Made by a program: the position numbers and the translations under genes
DNA from: Borborobacter arsenicus
Lineage (GTDB): Bacteria; Pseudomonadota; Alphaproteobacteria; Rhizobiales; Rhizobiaceae
Direction: 5' to 3'
DNA: 64,000 nt
Assembly (NCBI RefSeq): GCF_003934165.1
Contig: NZ_ML133508.1
Span: 179,881 to 243,880, forward strand
The notes under the pieces: generated by a model
Told to the model about the DNA's origin: nothing
The model's input: the letters and a program-made list of their open reading frames with translations, nothing else
Database searches by the model: none
Part shown: positions 43,609-52,765 of the stretch, one piece after another
Layout of the letters: every line of letters starts with the position of its first letter
Position numbering within the stretch: the stretch's first letter is position 1

Positions 43609-45111
43609 ATGCTCATGCCACAGAGAAACGATACGGCCATTTGGTCGGGGTTGTTCAGGATTTCGGCAGAATCGGGCCAGACGTTGCAGGCGCAAATCCG
43701 CCAGGCCATTGTCGCCGCTATTCTGGACAGGCAAATCGCGGCTTCGATGCCCTTGCCGTCCTGTCGGATACTCGCAGAAAAGCTCGGAGTTGCCCGAGGA
43801 ACGGTCGTGCTGGCCTTCCAGCAACTCGTCGACCAGGGTTTTCTGGTGGCGCGCGAGCGGCGTGGCCATTTCGTCAATCCCGAGGTGCTGGCGACCCCCG
43901 CCAAGCCGCAGCACAAGGCGTCGGACGCTGCCAATGAGATCGACTGGAAGGCGCGCCGGCAGATTGCCGCCAGCGATCTGCAACGCCCCTCCAGCATCCA
44001 GAACAACTGGATCAAGTCGTCCTACCCGTTTGTCTATGGCCAGTTCGATCCGGCATTGTTCCCGACGGCCGAATGGCGCGAGTGTAACCGCATGGCGCTC
44101 GCCGTCCTCGAGATACGTAATTGGGCGGCTGACATGGTCGATCGCGACGACCCGTTGCTGATCGAGCAGATTCAGGCGCGTCTGTTGCCGCGCCGCGGCA
44201 TCTTTGCCAATCCCGACGAGATCATCGTCACGCTGGGGGCGCAGAACGCGCTCTATATGCTATCGACGCTGCTGATGACGAAGGGCAGCAAGGTCGCCAT
44301 GGAAGACCCTGGCTATCCGGATGCCCGGGGCATTTTCCAACTGGCCGGCGCTGACATCTACCCCACGCCGGTCGATCAACAGGGCATCGTCACTTCGGCG
44401 ATTCCGTCCGATGCCGGGTTTGTCTTCGTCACTCCGAGCCATCATTGTCCGACGATGGTGCCGCTCAGCGAGGAGCGGCGGCGAGACCTTTTGGCCCGCG
44501 CCTCTCTCAACAACCAGGTCATCATCGAGGACGGTTATGACAGCCAGTTGCTGGATGAGGCTCCGCAGCAGGCGCTGAAAAGCGTCGATCGCTCGGGTCG
44601 TGTCATCTATGTCGGCTCAATGTCGAAGACGCTCGCTCCGGGTCTGCGGCTTGGCTACATCGTTGCTTCGGCCGATCTGATCGCCGAATTGCGGGCCTTG
44701 CGCCGCTTCATGTTGCGCCATCCGCCCGCCAACAATCAGCGCGCCGTGGCATTGTTCCTGTCGCTCGGGCACCATGAAGCGCTGGTGCGTCGCCTTTCCA
44801 CCGCCTTCGAGGAGCGCCGCAAGCGCCTGGTCCAGGCGATCTCCGCCTTTCTGCCCGATTGGCGCCCGACCGATTCGGCCGGGGGAACGTCGATCTGGCT
44901 CGAAGGGCCGCGTGGAACGGTCGCGCGTGACCTGTCCGAGGCGGCCGCCGCCCGCAGCGTCATCATTGAGCCCGGCGATCGCTTTTTCTACCAGGCTGAA
45001 AGGCCGTCGCGCTTTATGCGGCTCGGCATTTCCTCCATCGCGCTCCAGCATATCGAGCCCGGTATTCGCGAGCTTGCAACTGCGGCAGGGCGCAGGCCGG
45101 CTGCGGCCTGA
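43609..45111 (+). CDS. MocR-type regulator (GntR DNA-binding plus aminotransferase domain)
   Basis: I take the start MLMPQRNDTAIWSGL at 43609 (AGGA upstream); the frame is open to 43534. Residues about 20-95 are a GntR winged helix (QIRQAIVAAILDRQI, PSCRILAEKLGVARGTVVLAF). The rest is a fold-type I aminotransferase domain with the PLP lysine in VGSMSKTLAPGLRLGY and the Asp in IIEDGYDSQL. MocR proteins sense PLP-bound amines or amino acids and regulate neighbouring genes. The gene lies directly upstream of the mttB-like gene on the same strand (173-nt gap), so a quaternary amine or amino acid effector is a reasonable guess. Confidence 0.92.
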   Translation: MLMPQRNDTAIWSGLFRISAESGQTLQAQIRQAIVAAILDRQIAASMPLPSCRILAEKLGVARGTVVLAFQQLVDQGFLVARERRGHFVNPEVLATPAKPQHKASDAANEIDWKARRQIAASDLQRPSSIQNNWIKSSYPFVYGQFDPALFPTAEWRECNRMALAVLEIRNWAADMVDRDDPLLIEQIQARLLPRRGIFANPDEIIVTLGAQNALYMLSTLLMTKGSKVAMEDPGYPDARGIFQLAGADIYPTPVDQQGIVTSAIPSDAGFVFVTPSHHCPTMVPLSEERRRDLLARASLNNQVIIEDGYDSQLLDEAPQQALKSVDRSGRVIYVGSMSKTLAPGLRLGYIVASADLIAELRALRRFMLRHPPANNQRAVALFLSLGHHEALVRRLSTAFEERRKRLVQAISAFLPDWRPTDSAGGTSIWLEGPRGTVARDLSEAAAARSVIIEPGDRFFYQAERPSRFMRLGISSIALQHIEPGIRELATAAGRRPAAA

Positions 45112-45284
45112 CCACATGCACCTGCCGGTCCTTCCGGCCGGTTTTTCTGGCATATCGGGCGCAATCCGGTGGCACATACGCAGGCCCCCGCCGGCGCTGC
45201 ATAGTCATGTCAATTGGGGATTAGGATCATCCTGACCGGAGGGACATCCGGCGCGATGATGCTTGCGAAAGGTGGAGATTTCGC

Positions 45285-46874
45285 ATGTCGACCGCCCTTG
45301 ACGAGCGTGATGCCAAGCCAGCCGGTCAACCTATACGCCGGTCGGGAGGACGCGAGGCGCGCCGGGCGATGCGGGCAGCGCCACTGGCCGACGATATCCG
45401 CCCGATACGGCCCGGCTTGGAAGGTGGTAGGTACAAACCGTTGGGCCAGGATGATCTGGCCCGGATTCATGAAGCGGTCTTGACGCTGCTTGAAACCGTC
45501 GGCTTCGCCAACGCTATTCCAAGCTGTATCGAGGCGCTTACCCGTGTCGGCGCTAGCTACGACGCTGATGGCCGTATTCGCTTTCCGCGCGAATTGGTGC
45601 TGGCTACGATCAAGACGGCGGCGCGCAATTTCACGCTCTACGGCCAGGACCCAAGGCATGACATGCAGGTCCAGGGCACGCGCGTCCACTATGGTACGGC
45701 CGGTGCGGCCGTCCATCTGGTAGATGTCGAGAGGCGCGAATATCGCGAATCGCTGCTGCAGGACATCTATGATGCGGCACGCCTCGTCGAAGGTCTGGAC
45801 AATATCCACTTCTTCCAGCGGCCCATGGTACCGCGCGATATTCCTAATCCGGCCGACATGGATTTCAACACGCTCTATGCCTGCGTGATGGGGACATCCA
45901 AGCATGTGGGCACCAGCTTCACGGTTCGCGAGAACGTCGCGCCCGCGCTGGAGATGCTCTATGCGATAGCCGGCGGCGAAGAAAATTTCCGCGCGAGGCC
46001 GTTCGTTTCCAACTCCAACTGCTTCGTCGTGCCGCCGATGAAATTCGCCGAGGATGCCTGCGGCGTTCTCGAGTCCTGCGTTGAGGGCGGCATTCCGATC
46101 CTGCTTCTGTCGGCCGGGCAGGCGGGTGCGACCGCACCGGCAGCCATTGCCGGGGCTGTGGTGCAGGCAGTGGCGGAGGTGCTCGCCGGCCTCGTCTATG
46201 TCAATGCGCTGAAGCCCGGCCATCCGGCAATTTTCGGCACGTGGCCCTTCGTATCGGATTTGCGCACCGGCGCCATGTCTGGCGGATCGGCCGAACAGGC
46301 GCTCCTGACCGCCGCCTGCGCGCAGATGGCGCAGTTTTACGATCTCCCCGGCGGATCGGCTGCCGGCATGGCCGATTCCAAGCTGCCCGATATCCAGTCT
46401 GGCTACGAAAAGGGCATCACCAATGTCATGGCGGGCCTGTCGGGCCTAAATCTTGTCTATGAATCGGCCGGCATGCATGCTTCGCTTCTCGGTTTCTGCC
46501 TGGAAAGCCTGATCATCGATAACGACATGCTCGGCCACTGCCAGCGCTGCGTGCGCGGGATCGAGGTGACCGATGCGGCACTATCAATAGACACCATCGC
46601 CGAGGTCTGCCTCAACGGGCCCGGCCACTACCTCGGCAACGAGCAGACGCTCAGGCTGATGCAGACGGAATATTTCTACCCGGCCATCGGCGACCGTTTC
46701 AGCCCCAAAGAGTGGAATGAGAAAGGCAAGCCCGACATCCTGCAGCGCGCCATCGTCGAGAAGAAGCGGGTGCTTGCGGAACGCTTTCCCCGCCATGTGC
46801 CCAGGCAGGTTGATGACCGCCTGCGGGCGAAATTCGCCAATATCCTCCTGCCACGCACCGGCATGGGCGGTTAG
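45285..46874 (+). CDS. MttB-family (trimethylamine methyltransferase-like) protein, non-pyrrolysine
   Basis: A GGTGGAG site precedes the ATG at 45285. The 529-residue protein belongs to the MttB superfamily (VHYGTAGAAVHLVDVERREY, GFANAIPS, PPMKFAEDACGVLE, FSPKEWNEKGKPDIL). There is no in-frame TAG, so pyrrolysine is not used. Non-pyrrolysine members such as MtgB and MtpB take a methyl group from glycine betaine or proline betaine to a corrinoid protein. No corrinoid protein or activating enzyme is encoded nearby, so the acceptor is unknown. The N-terminal 45 residues are an Arg-rich extension. Confidence 0.9.
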   Translation: MSTALDERDAKPAGQPIRRSGGREARRAMRAAPLADDIRPIRPGLEGGRYKPLGQDDLARIHEAVLTLLETVGFANAIPSCIEALTRVGASYDADGRIRFPRELVLATIKTAARNFTLYGQDPRHDMQVQGTRVHYGTAGAAVHLVDVERREYRESLLQDIYDAARLVEGLDNIHFFQRPMVPRDIPNPADMDFNTLYACVMGTSKHVGTSFTVRENVAPALEMLYAIAGGEENFRARPFVSNSNCFVVPPMKFAEDACGVLESCVEGGIPILLLSAGQAGATAPAAIAGAVVQAVAEVLAGLVYVNALKPGHPAIFGTWPFVSDLRTGAMSGGSAEQALLTAACAQMAQFYDLPGGSAAGMADSKLPDIQSGYEKGITNVMAGLSGLNLVYESAGMHASLLGFCLESLIIDNDMLGHCQRCVRGIEVTDAALSIDTIAEVCLNGPGHYLGNEQTLRLMQTEYFYPAIGDRFSPKEWNEKGKPDILQRAIVEKKRVLAERFPRHVPRQVDDRLRAKFANILLPRTGMGG

Positions 46875-46884
46875 GGCCTTTCCA

Positions 46885-46980
46885 GCAAAAGTGTGAAACG
46901 GTTTTGCGTTCGGAAATGCGGCCAAAACAAAAGTTTAGAGCCGTTCCTCGATTCTGTTTAAACCAGAACGGCTCTAGAGA
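46885..46980. repeat. Rhizobial intergenic repeat
   Basis: A segment with GTGAAACGGTTTTGCGTTCG, TAGAGCCGTTC and GAACGGCTCTAGA, the last two forming a 12-bp inverted pair around CTCGATTCTGTTTAAACCA. I recognise the AGAGCGGTTC...GAACCGCTCT type repeat as widely dispersed in Mesorhizobium and relatives. The rest of the gap up to 47163 holds nothing further. Confidence 0.7.
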
Positions 46981-47163
46981 TCTGAAATTCAGAAGAAGGG
47001 TAAGCGGGGTTCCGAAGTGGAGCCTGTAGCCATCCCGACCTCTCCAATGCGTGCTGCCGGTTGATGGCAGTAGGCCGCAATGAGCGTCCGGCTGCATCCG
47101 TCGTTCGGCCGTTCCTATGCCTTTTGGTGATCGTTGCCGCCTGATTCTTAAGTGATCTTGCTT

Positions 47164-48417
47164 TCAGGCTTTCGAGCGGTTGCCTTTGGCAAAGCGTTGA
47201 ATGAAGCCAAAATAAATGCAGTACATCAATGCGCCAGAGGCACTTAATGCGACAAGTGACGAGAGCGCTCCACCAAACCATATGCCGACACAGCAGGCCA
47301 GGGAGGTCGTGACCAACAAGCTAACCTGCCACTGAAAATCCTCTTTCTGCCGCCCGGCAATGTAAAACACGACGCTTACCGGCGAGACAACGAAGTTGAT
47401 GAAGAGCATCGGAGTAAGAATCTGCGTATAATTCGCGGAGGTAACCCACTGTTCGCCGAAAACCAAAGAAAATAATGGCTCGGCAAAGACGAGAAGTATC
47501 GTGAATCCGGGTAGGCCGACGAGGATAAGTATCCACGCGACCTTCTTCACCGACTGCCAGCAGGTGCCGGTTTTTTCGTACTCGCGTGCGGCGTGTGAAT
47601 AGAAGACTTCACCGATTGCCTTGCCGACAAAGCGGGACGGCGTGGCGATGACCTGGTAGGCCAGGGACAGGAAGCCGGTTTCCTGCAATCCGAAGAATAT
47701 GGGGAACAGTATAAACGGCATTCTCGATGCAAGGGTGTTGACGAGATCGGCAGGTAGGCTGAACTTGATAAAGTTGCGGTTCGCGCTGAATATCTCTGCG
47801 GCGGTGCTTTTGTGCACCCCATGAAGCGGCAGGAGATGTCGCATCAGCATCAGGACATATATGAGATTTCCAAGTGCCAGCGCGACAATCAGGCCATAGG
47901 ATTCCACAGAAAGTAGCCCGAAAACGATTGCCGCCGCCGCAAAGCAGCCGGACTGGGCAAACCTGGCGTATGAGACGAGCGAAAAGAACTGTAATCGGTT
48001 GTTGAAAAGTGTGAGGGTTCGGTTGGCTGCCGTCAGGATGGCCACTAACGGCCCAAAAAAAGACCATATTAGCAGTTGCGTACCATCAAACCCGTAGAGG
48101 AAGCCAGCGATCAGCGCACCTATTACCGAGCAGATGATCCCCCCAAGAAGTGCCATCAAAAGTGTCATAATCGCGATATTCTTCGCTTGCTCATCCGTTG
48201 AGGAGACGATAATCCCGTGATCGACTCGTAAGGTGATAACGATTGCCAGCAGAGTGGATATCGAGAGCACCAGGCCGTAGACGCCGAACTCTTCAGGCCC
48301 ATACAGCCGCGTGAGTACGGGTGAGATCAGAATCAGGATGATTTGCGAAAGACTGGTGCCTAGCGCCTGCACCAGCATATGAAGCTGGAACGCACCGAGT
48401 TGGAAGGGATTGCGCAA
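47164..48417 (-). CDS. Polysaccharide flippase (Wzx/MATE-like)
   Basis: Twelve or more hydrophobic helices over 417 residues and the start region FQLGAFQLHMLVQALGTSLSQIILILISPVLTRLYGPEEFGVYGL match Wzx-type flippases of the MOP superfamily, which move undecaprenyl-linked oligosaccharide units across the inner membrane. The start is TTG at 48417; the ATG 12 codons later is the alternative. It diverges from hisH by 73 nt. GC content is visibly lower than in flanking core genes, so the patch is probably acquired. Confidence 0.88.
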   Translation of the reverse strand: MRNPFQLGAFQLHMLVQALGTSLSQIILILISPVLTRLYGPEEFGVYGLVLSISTLLAIVITLRVDHGIIVSSTDEQAKNIAIMTLLMALLGGIICSVIGALIAGFLYGFDGTQLLIWSFFGPLVAILTAANRTLTLFNNRLQFFSLVSYARFAQSGCFAAAAIVFGLLSVESYGLIVALALGNLIYVLMLMRHLLPLHGVHKSTAAEIFSANRNFIKFSLPADLVNTLASRMPFILFPIFFGLQETGFLSLAYQVIATPSRFVGKAIGEVFYSHAAREYEKTGTCWQSVKKVAWILILVGLPGFTILLVFAEPLFSLVFGEQWVTSANYTQILTPMLFINFVVSPVSVVFYIAGRQKEDFQWQVSLLVTTSLACCVGIWFGGALSSLVALSASGALMYCIYFGFIQRFAKGNRSKA

Positions 48418-48490
48418 GCCTGAGGTTCTCCTCTGAACATCTGTGTTCGTCGCGCCGACATGCGAGGTGGGCAGTTATCGGAAACGATCT

Positions 48491-49096
48491 ATGATTGCAA
48501 TTGTTGACCACGGATACGCCAATATCCGATCCGTCGACCGGATGCTCCGGCGTATGGGTCATCTTCCCATTATAGCCGATCGGCCGTCCGATCTGCGCAA
48601 TGTCGACCGGATTGTCTTGCCGGGCGTCGGGGCCTTCAACGGTCCTATGCATCGCCTGAAGGAACTGGGCTTGATCGATGCGCTGCATGAACATGCCATT
48701 ATTCGCCAGCGCCCCATTCTCGGTATTTGCGTCGGCATGCAAATTATGACCAATCGCAGCGAGGAGGGCGCGGCTGAAGGACTCGGCTGGGTGGATGGCG
48801 AATGCCGCAAGTTTACGCCTGACAGCGAGCACAGATTGCGTGTGCCTCATATGGGGTGGAACAAAGTGGATGCTCAGCCCCGGGCTGAACTTTTCCGTGA
48901 ACGGGAATCGAAATTTTACTTCGTGCATTCCTACTATGTCTCATTGGCGGACCAATCGCTCATCGCCGCAAAATGCACTCATGGCGTCGATTTCTGCGCT
49001 TCGTTCCAAAAAGAAAATATTTTTGGGGTGCAGTTCCATCCCGAGAAGAGCCATCGTTATGGTATGGCTCTCTTGAAGGCTTTCATGGATATCTAG
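48491..49096 (+). CDS. HisH-like glutaminase subunit (HisH2, surface-sugar amidation)
   Basis: The start MIAIVDHGYANIRSVDRML is at 48491. The glutaminase nucleophile Cys in GICVGMQ and the His-Glu of FHPEKSH are intact. It would release ammonia from glutamine and pass it to the HisF-like partner. The position (adjacent to hisF-like and wbpG-like genes rather than other his genes) means it is the second-type copy used for amidating a surface sugar. The stop touches the next start at 49097 with no gap. Confidence 0.92.
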   Translation: MIAIVDHGYANIRSVDRMLRRMGHLPIIADRPSDLRNVDRIVLPGVGAFNGPMHRLKELGLIDALHEHAIIRQRPILGICVGMQIMTNRSEEGAAEGLGWVDGECRKFTPDSEHRLRVPHMGWNKVDAQPRAELFRERESKFYFVHSYYVSLADQSLIAAKCTHGVDFCASFQKENIFGVQFHPEKSHRYGMALLKAFMDI

Positions 49097-49873
49097 ATGC
49101 TTCTTACCCGAACGATCCCCGTTCTCCTTCTTCATGGGAAGGGGTTGAATAAGACGCGGCGCTTCGAATATTGGAAATACTTGGGAGATCCCGTAAACGC
49201 CGTACGGATATTCAATGAAAAAGAGGTTGATGAGTTAATCGTCCTGGATATCGACGCATCTCGCAACGGCTTTGCCCCTCGCATCAACGAAATCGTCGAA
49301 CTGGCCGGCGAGTGCTTCATGCCAATGTGCTACGGTGGAGGCATAACGGACATAGAACAAGTCCGCCGCTTGCTTGGTGAGGGAATCGAGAAGGTATCCC
49401 TCAATACCTCGGCTCACAACAATCCAGGGTTGGTGGAGGAGGCGGCGCGATATTTCGGTTCACAAAGCATTGTCGTTTCCATTGACGTGCGCGAAACCAG
49501 CCCGGGCCGCTGGTCGGTATTTTCGAATTCTGGGCGGCAGGACCGCAAGGTCGATCCCGTATCATTCGCTGTCCAGATGCAAGACCGCGGCGCAGGTGAA
49601 ATTCTGCTGTATGACATCGATCGGGACGGCACCAAAAGCGGGTACAACCTTGATCTGATCGGCCGGGTTTCCGAGTCGGTGGATATTCCTGTTGTCGCCG
49701 CCGGGGGTGCGGGGCATCTTGGCCACCTCCAGCAGGCTATTCGCGCCGGCGCGCATGCAGTCGCGGCAGGCTCGCTCTTCGTGCTGATCGGTCGCCTCGA
49801 TGGTGTTCTGATAAGCTATCCGGCCCAGGCCGAACTTGAGAGGCTCTATGCGGGCCTGGGAGAATTTGCATGA
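49097..49873 (+). CDS. HisF-like ammonia-channel subunit (HisF2)
   Basis: The beta/alpha-barrel pattern is clear (IPVLLLHGKGL, GDPVNAVRIFNEKEVDELIVLDIDAS, CYGGGITDIEQ, AAGGAGHLGHL). In true HisF the first catalytic Asp lies in the CLDV motif; here the corresponding motif reads VLLLHGKGL with no Asp, as I recall in the HisF2 (WbpH-type) proteins of Pseudomonas O-antigen clusters. The second Asp region (VSIDVRE) is kept. The protein therefore most likely acts only as an ammonia channel. It is coupled to the next gene by a 4-nt overlap. Confidence 0.9.
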   Translation: MLLTRTIPVLLLHGKGLNKTRRFEYWKYLGDPVNAVRIFNEKEVDELIVLDIDASRNGFAPRINEIVELAGECFMPMCYGGGITDIEQVRRLLGEGIEKVSLNTSAHNNPGLVEEAARYFGSQSIVVSIDVRETSPGRWSVFSNSGRQDRKVDPVSFAVQMQDRGAGEILLYDIDRDGTKSGYNLDLIGRVSESVDIPVVAAGGAGHLGHLQQAIRAGAHAVAAGSLFVLIGRLDGVLISYPAQAELERLYAGLGEFA

Positions 49874-51006
49874 ACGCGCCGGTGAGATCGCATTACCAGA
49901 TCTGTGTCCGCTGTATCATGGATACTACCGATCCGGATATCAGTTTCGACGCCGGTGGTGTCTGCAACCACTGCAGGCGCGTCGACGAGGAACTGGTCGG
50001 CAAGAAATGGTTTCCAGACAATGGCCGGGAGAAACTCGACGCGATCGTTGCGCGGATCAAGAAGGATGGAGCGGGCAAAGAGTACGACTGTGTCATTGGC
50101 CTGAGTGGCGGCGTTGACAGCTCGTATCTGGCTTACGTCGTTGTCCGGGATCTGGGACTTCGACCGCTGGCGATCCATGTCGATGCCGGCTGGAACTCAG
50201 AAATAGCAGTTCATAATATTGAGCAGATTGTCAGGAAGCTGGACATCGACCTTTATACCGAAGTGGTCGATTGGGAAGAAGTCCAGGATTTGCAGCGCGC
50301 CTATTTTCGGGCAGGGGTGGCAAATCAGGACGTCCCGCAAGATCATGTGTTCTTTTCCGCGCTTTATGAGATAACGGTAAAGAAAAAAATCGGATACTTT
50401 CTCAGTGGCGGGAATTTTGCCACGGAGTCTATTCTGCCTTCAGCTTGGGGCTACAACGCCGTTGACTCCACTAATTTGAATGCGATTCACAAAGCTTTCG
50501 GCGAGCGCCCGCTTCGAAGCTACAAAAGGATGAGTTTTCTCCAGAATTATTTTCTCTTTCCATATGTTCACAGATTGAAGCGCATCCGGCCGCTGAATTA
50601 CCTGCCCTATGAGCGTGACGCAGCCATCGCCTTCATTGAGAAGGAGCTTGGGTGGAGGAACTATGGAGACAAACACCATGAATCGCGCTGGACGCGCTGG
50701 TTCCAGGCACACTACCTGCCCACGAAGTTTGGCTTCGATAAGCGTCGTGCGCACCTGTCCAGCATGGTGATGGCTGGTGAAATAACACGTGACGAGGCAT
50801 TGCGCCGTATGGAGCAGCCTCTATACGCACCGGAAGATTTAAAGATCGACGAGGATTTCGTTATTAAGAAGTTGAACATTAGCGAGAATGAATTCCGAAG
50901 CATAATGGCCTCTCCGCCTCGCCATTATTCAGACTTCAAGAACGACGAGTGGTTTTATAATTTGAAGAATAAGATACGTGAAATCGTGCAAAAGGTGAAA
51001 AGCTGA
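49870..51006 (+). CDS. N-acetyl sugar amidotransferase (WbpG/PseA-like)
   Basis: A zinc-type four-cysteine N-terminus (CVRC then CNHC) precedes a PP-loop SGGVDSS (about 79-85), the ATP-pyrophosphatase motif of the WbpG/LegN/PseA amidotransferase family. In partnership with HisH2/HisF2 it converts an N-acetyl group of a nucleotide-linked or lipid-linked sugar to an acetamidino group. The start at 49870 overlaps hisF2 by ATGA, so the three form a translationally coupled unit. Length 378 is typical. Confidence 0.92.
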   Translation: MNAPVRSHYQICVRCIMDTTDPDISFDAGGVCNHCRRVDEELVGKKWFPDNGREKLDAIVARIKKDGAGKEYDCVIGLSGGVDSSYLAYVVVRDLGLRPLAIHVDAGWNSEIAVHNIEQIVRKLDIDLYTEVVDWEEVQDLQRAYFRAGVANQDVPQDHVFFSALYEITVKKKIGYFLSGGNFATESILPSAWGYNAVDSTNLNAIHKAFGERPLRSYKRMSFLQNYFLFPYVHRLKRIRPLNYLPYERDAAIAFIEKELGWRNYGDKHHESRWTRWFQAHYLPTKFGFDKRRAHLSSMVMAGEITRDEALRRMEQPLYAPEDLKIDEDFVIKKLNISENEFRSIMASPPRHYSDFKNDEWFYNLKNKIREIVQKVKS

Positions 51007-51093
51007 CCGGCTGTAGGCTCGGTCTCATTCTCCAGGCGCAACAGCATGCCAGTGTTGAGTTCCATCCATCAGGAGATGCGGTTGCTTCGATGG

Positions 51094-52395
51094 TCAGGGT
51101 GATGACTTGGGGTGTGAGGCCGTACGTCTGGCAGCGGGTGCCTCCATCACCATCAGCACGAAGAGCGATGCAAGCATGCCGTGCGTGAGCAGCATTGTTA
51201 AAAAATCTGTTCCGGTGAACATAGTCATCATCTGGACGGCGAGCATTGCCGCAACCAAAGGCAGCCCCAAATATCGCCCGTAAGTGTTGAGGAAGGCAAT
51301 CACCAATCCCACACAGATCGAATAGGCGACCATCCCCCAAAGACCAGCTTGGGCGAAACCATTTCCAATGAAGCCGGTATTTGCAGCAGTGGCGGGATTC
51401 TGAAAGAATTCCTTACCTATCAGATTCGCTGGCGGCAGTTCATAGGGAGAGGAAATCATGCCCATGGTCAGTCGTGAGGCAGACCAATAGTATCGTGGGT
51501 TGTCCCAGAAAAACTCTATATGATTGAAATCCAGAAGGGCGGGAACCATAAACCCGCGCTTTACGATTATATCAACGAACCATCCCCAAATGGATCCGGC
51601 TCCCACCATGAAGTACATGGCAGCGTCTATGAAGCCGATTAAAAATATGATCATAAGGACGATCAGGACCCTGGAAAATTGGGGTGATCTGGTCAGCACA
51701 AAATAGATTCCCAAAGCCACCATTGGGTAAAGCAGAACTCCTCGATGGCTGACAAATCCATACAGCAAAATAGAAGAGATTATCATCACGATAACGACCG
51801 TGTATCTTCTGGTCATCAGACCAATCACGGCGCCCATGGGTATTATAATCTTTGAAAAAATCGTAGATAGATAAGCAAAAATTCCAGGAATGTTTTCAGC
51901 CGCAGTATCTCTGAAATCGTAAACGCGCGAAATGTTGAGATTGAAGTTTTTAAATCCGGCAACATATGCCATGATTAAAATATAAAATATAGTCAGAATT
52001 ACCATGATGCGCATGATTGCGTTGGCGCTAAGCTTGGCAATTCTAATTCTTCGTAATGGTATTGCGCTTACAAAATACACAATAAGGCAGGCAAGCCCTA
52101 TGGAGAAGGCAATATAATTAGGCTTGTCCGCCAAAGCGTACATCACGGCCGATGGCACGATATAAGTTGCCAGGAGGAGATTGAGAAAAAAGCCCCTGGC
52201 GCTCCCGTCCGCTGGTGTTAACAGAACGAAGGTGGCGAGAGCGAGAGATGAAGCAACGAGTTTGGCGCCGTTTGGCTGATCTGGAAAACCTATATAGCCG
52301 GCTGCCGGGGAAACGTAATAAGCGTAAAGGCCCGAAAGCATCGAGAACACGATGAAGTAAGGGATGAGCATTTTTACTCTCCCTCGATTCGCCAT
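51094..52395 (-). CDS. Wzy-like O-antigen/polysaccharide polymerase
   Basis: Ten or more hydrophobic helices over 433 residues, a large periplasmic loop near NHIEFFWDNPRYYWSASRL and NTGFIGNGFAQAGLWGM, and very low similarity to anything else are typical of Wzy polymerases. The gene is AT-rich (runs such as ATTAAAATATAAAATATAG), unlike the core around it. It converges with the amidotransferase gene. Start is at 52395 (alternative 52371). O-antigen ligase-type identity cannot be excluded. Confidence 0.75.
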   Translation of the reverse strand: MANRGRVKMLIPYFIVFSMLSGLYAYYVSPAAGYIGFPDQPNGAKLVASSLALATFVLLTPADGSARGFFLNLLLATYIVPSAVMYALADKPNYIAFSIGLACLIVYFVSAIPLRRIRIAKLSANAIMRIMVILTIFYILIMAYVAGFKNFNLNISRVYDFRDTAAENIPGIFAYLSTIFSKIIIPMGAVIGLMTRRYTVVIVMIISSILLYGFVSHRGVLLYPMVALGIYFVLTRSPQFSRVLIVLMIIFLIGFIDAAMYFMVGAGSIWGWFVDIIVKRGFMVPALLDFNHIEFFWDNPRYYWSASRLTMGMISSPYELPPANLIGKEFFQNPATAANTGFIGNGFAQAGLWGMVAYSICVGLVIAFLNTYGRYLGLPLVAAMLAVQMMTMFTGTDFLTMLLTHGMLASLFVLMVMEAPAARRTASHPKSSP

Positions 52396-52689
52396 TGTTT
52401 ACGCCCCTGGACCACACTCGATCGGTGCCGACTTTATCGGCTATCGCGGCTCATTCGCACATCCACTCCGGCACTTCAAGTGAAGCGGCTGAATCCGCCA
52501 ACCGCGCCAGATTTTGATGCAATGAGGCCGTGAGGCTCCCTTTGGGTCACGAAGATTGGAGGACGGAAATCGCCAGGTCGGGCATCGAGACTGGTGTAAA
52601 AAGTTGGGTTTTGCCCCTTTGGGTATGAGACCCAAAACCGCTTTAGCGCGCTGTTTACGGTGTAGATTGCTGTTTTTATTGGGAGATTT
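52396..52689. other. Intergenic, no gene recognised
   Basis: Two open frames (minus 52441-52728; plus 52556-52759) partly run through the tRNA and are artefacts. A GGTTTTG/CAAAACC pair lies around 52612-52640. The region is the edge between the AT-rich sugar patch and the tRNA. Confidence 0.45.
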
Positions 52690-52765
52690 TGGTGCCGCTT
52701 GCGTGACTCGAACACGCGACCCCATCATTACGAATGATGTGCTCTACCAACTGAGCTAAAGCGGC
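52690..52765 (-). tRNA. tRNA-Thr (anticodon CGT)
   Basis: On the minus strand the acceptor stem GCCGCTT/AAGCGGC, D arm GCTCAGTTGGTAGAGC, anticodon stem CATCA/TGATG with loop TTCGTAA (anticodon CGT), T arm GCGTGTTCGAGTCACGC, discriminator A and encoded CCA form a complete 76-nt tRNA. It borders the surface-sugar patch, a frequent site for acquired DNA. Confidence 0.96.

Noticed and set aside
45285-46874. Pyrrolysine-containing MttB
   Set aside because: No in-frame TAG codon; the frame is continuous with ordinary codons over 529 residues.
48491-49873. HisH/HisF as histidine biosynthesis genes
   Set aside because: They are coupled to a WbpG-like amidotransferase within a polysaccharide patch and HisF lacks its first catalytic Asp.
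52441-52759. Open frames on both strands next to tRNA-Thr
   Set aside because: Both run through the tRNA and have no ribosome site or protein-like composition.
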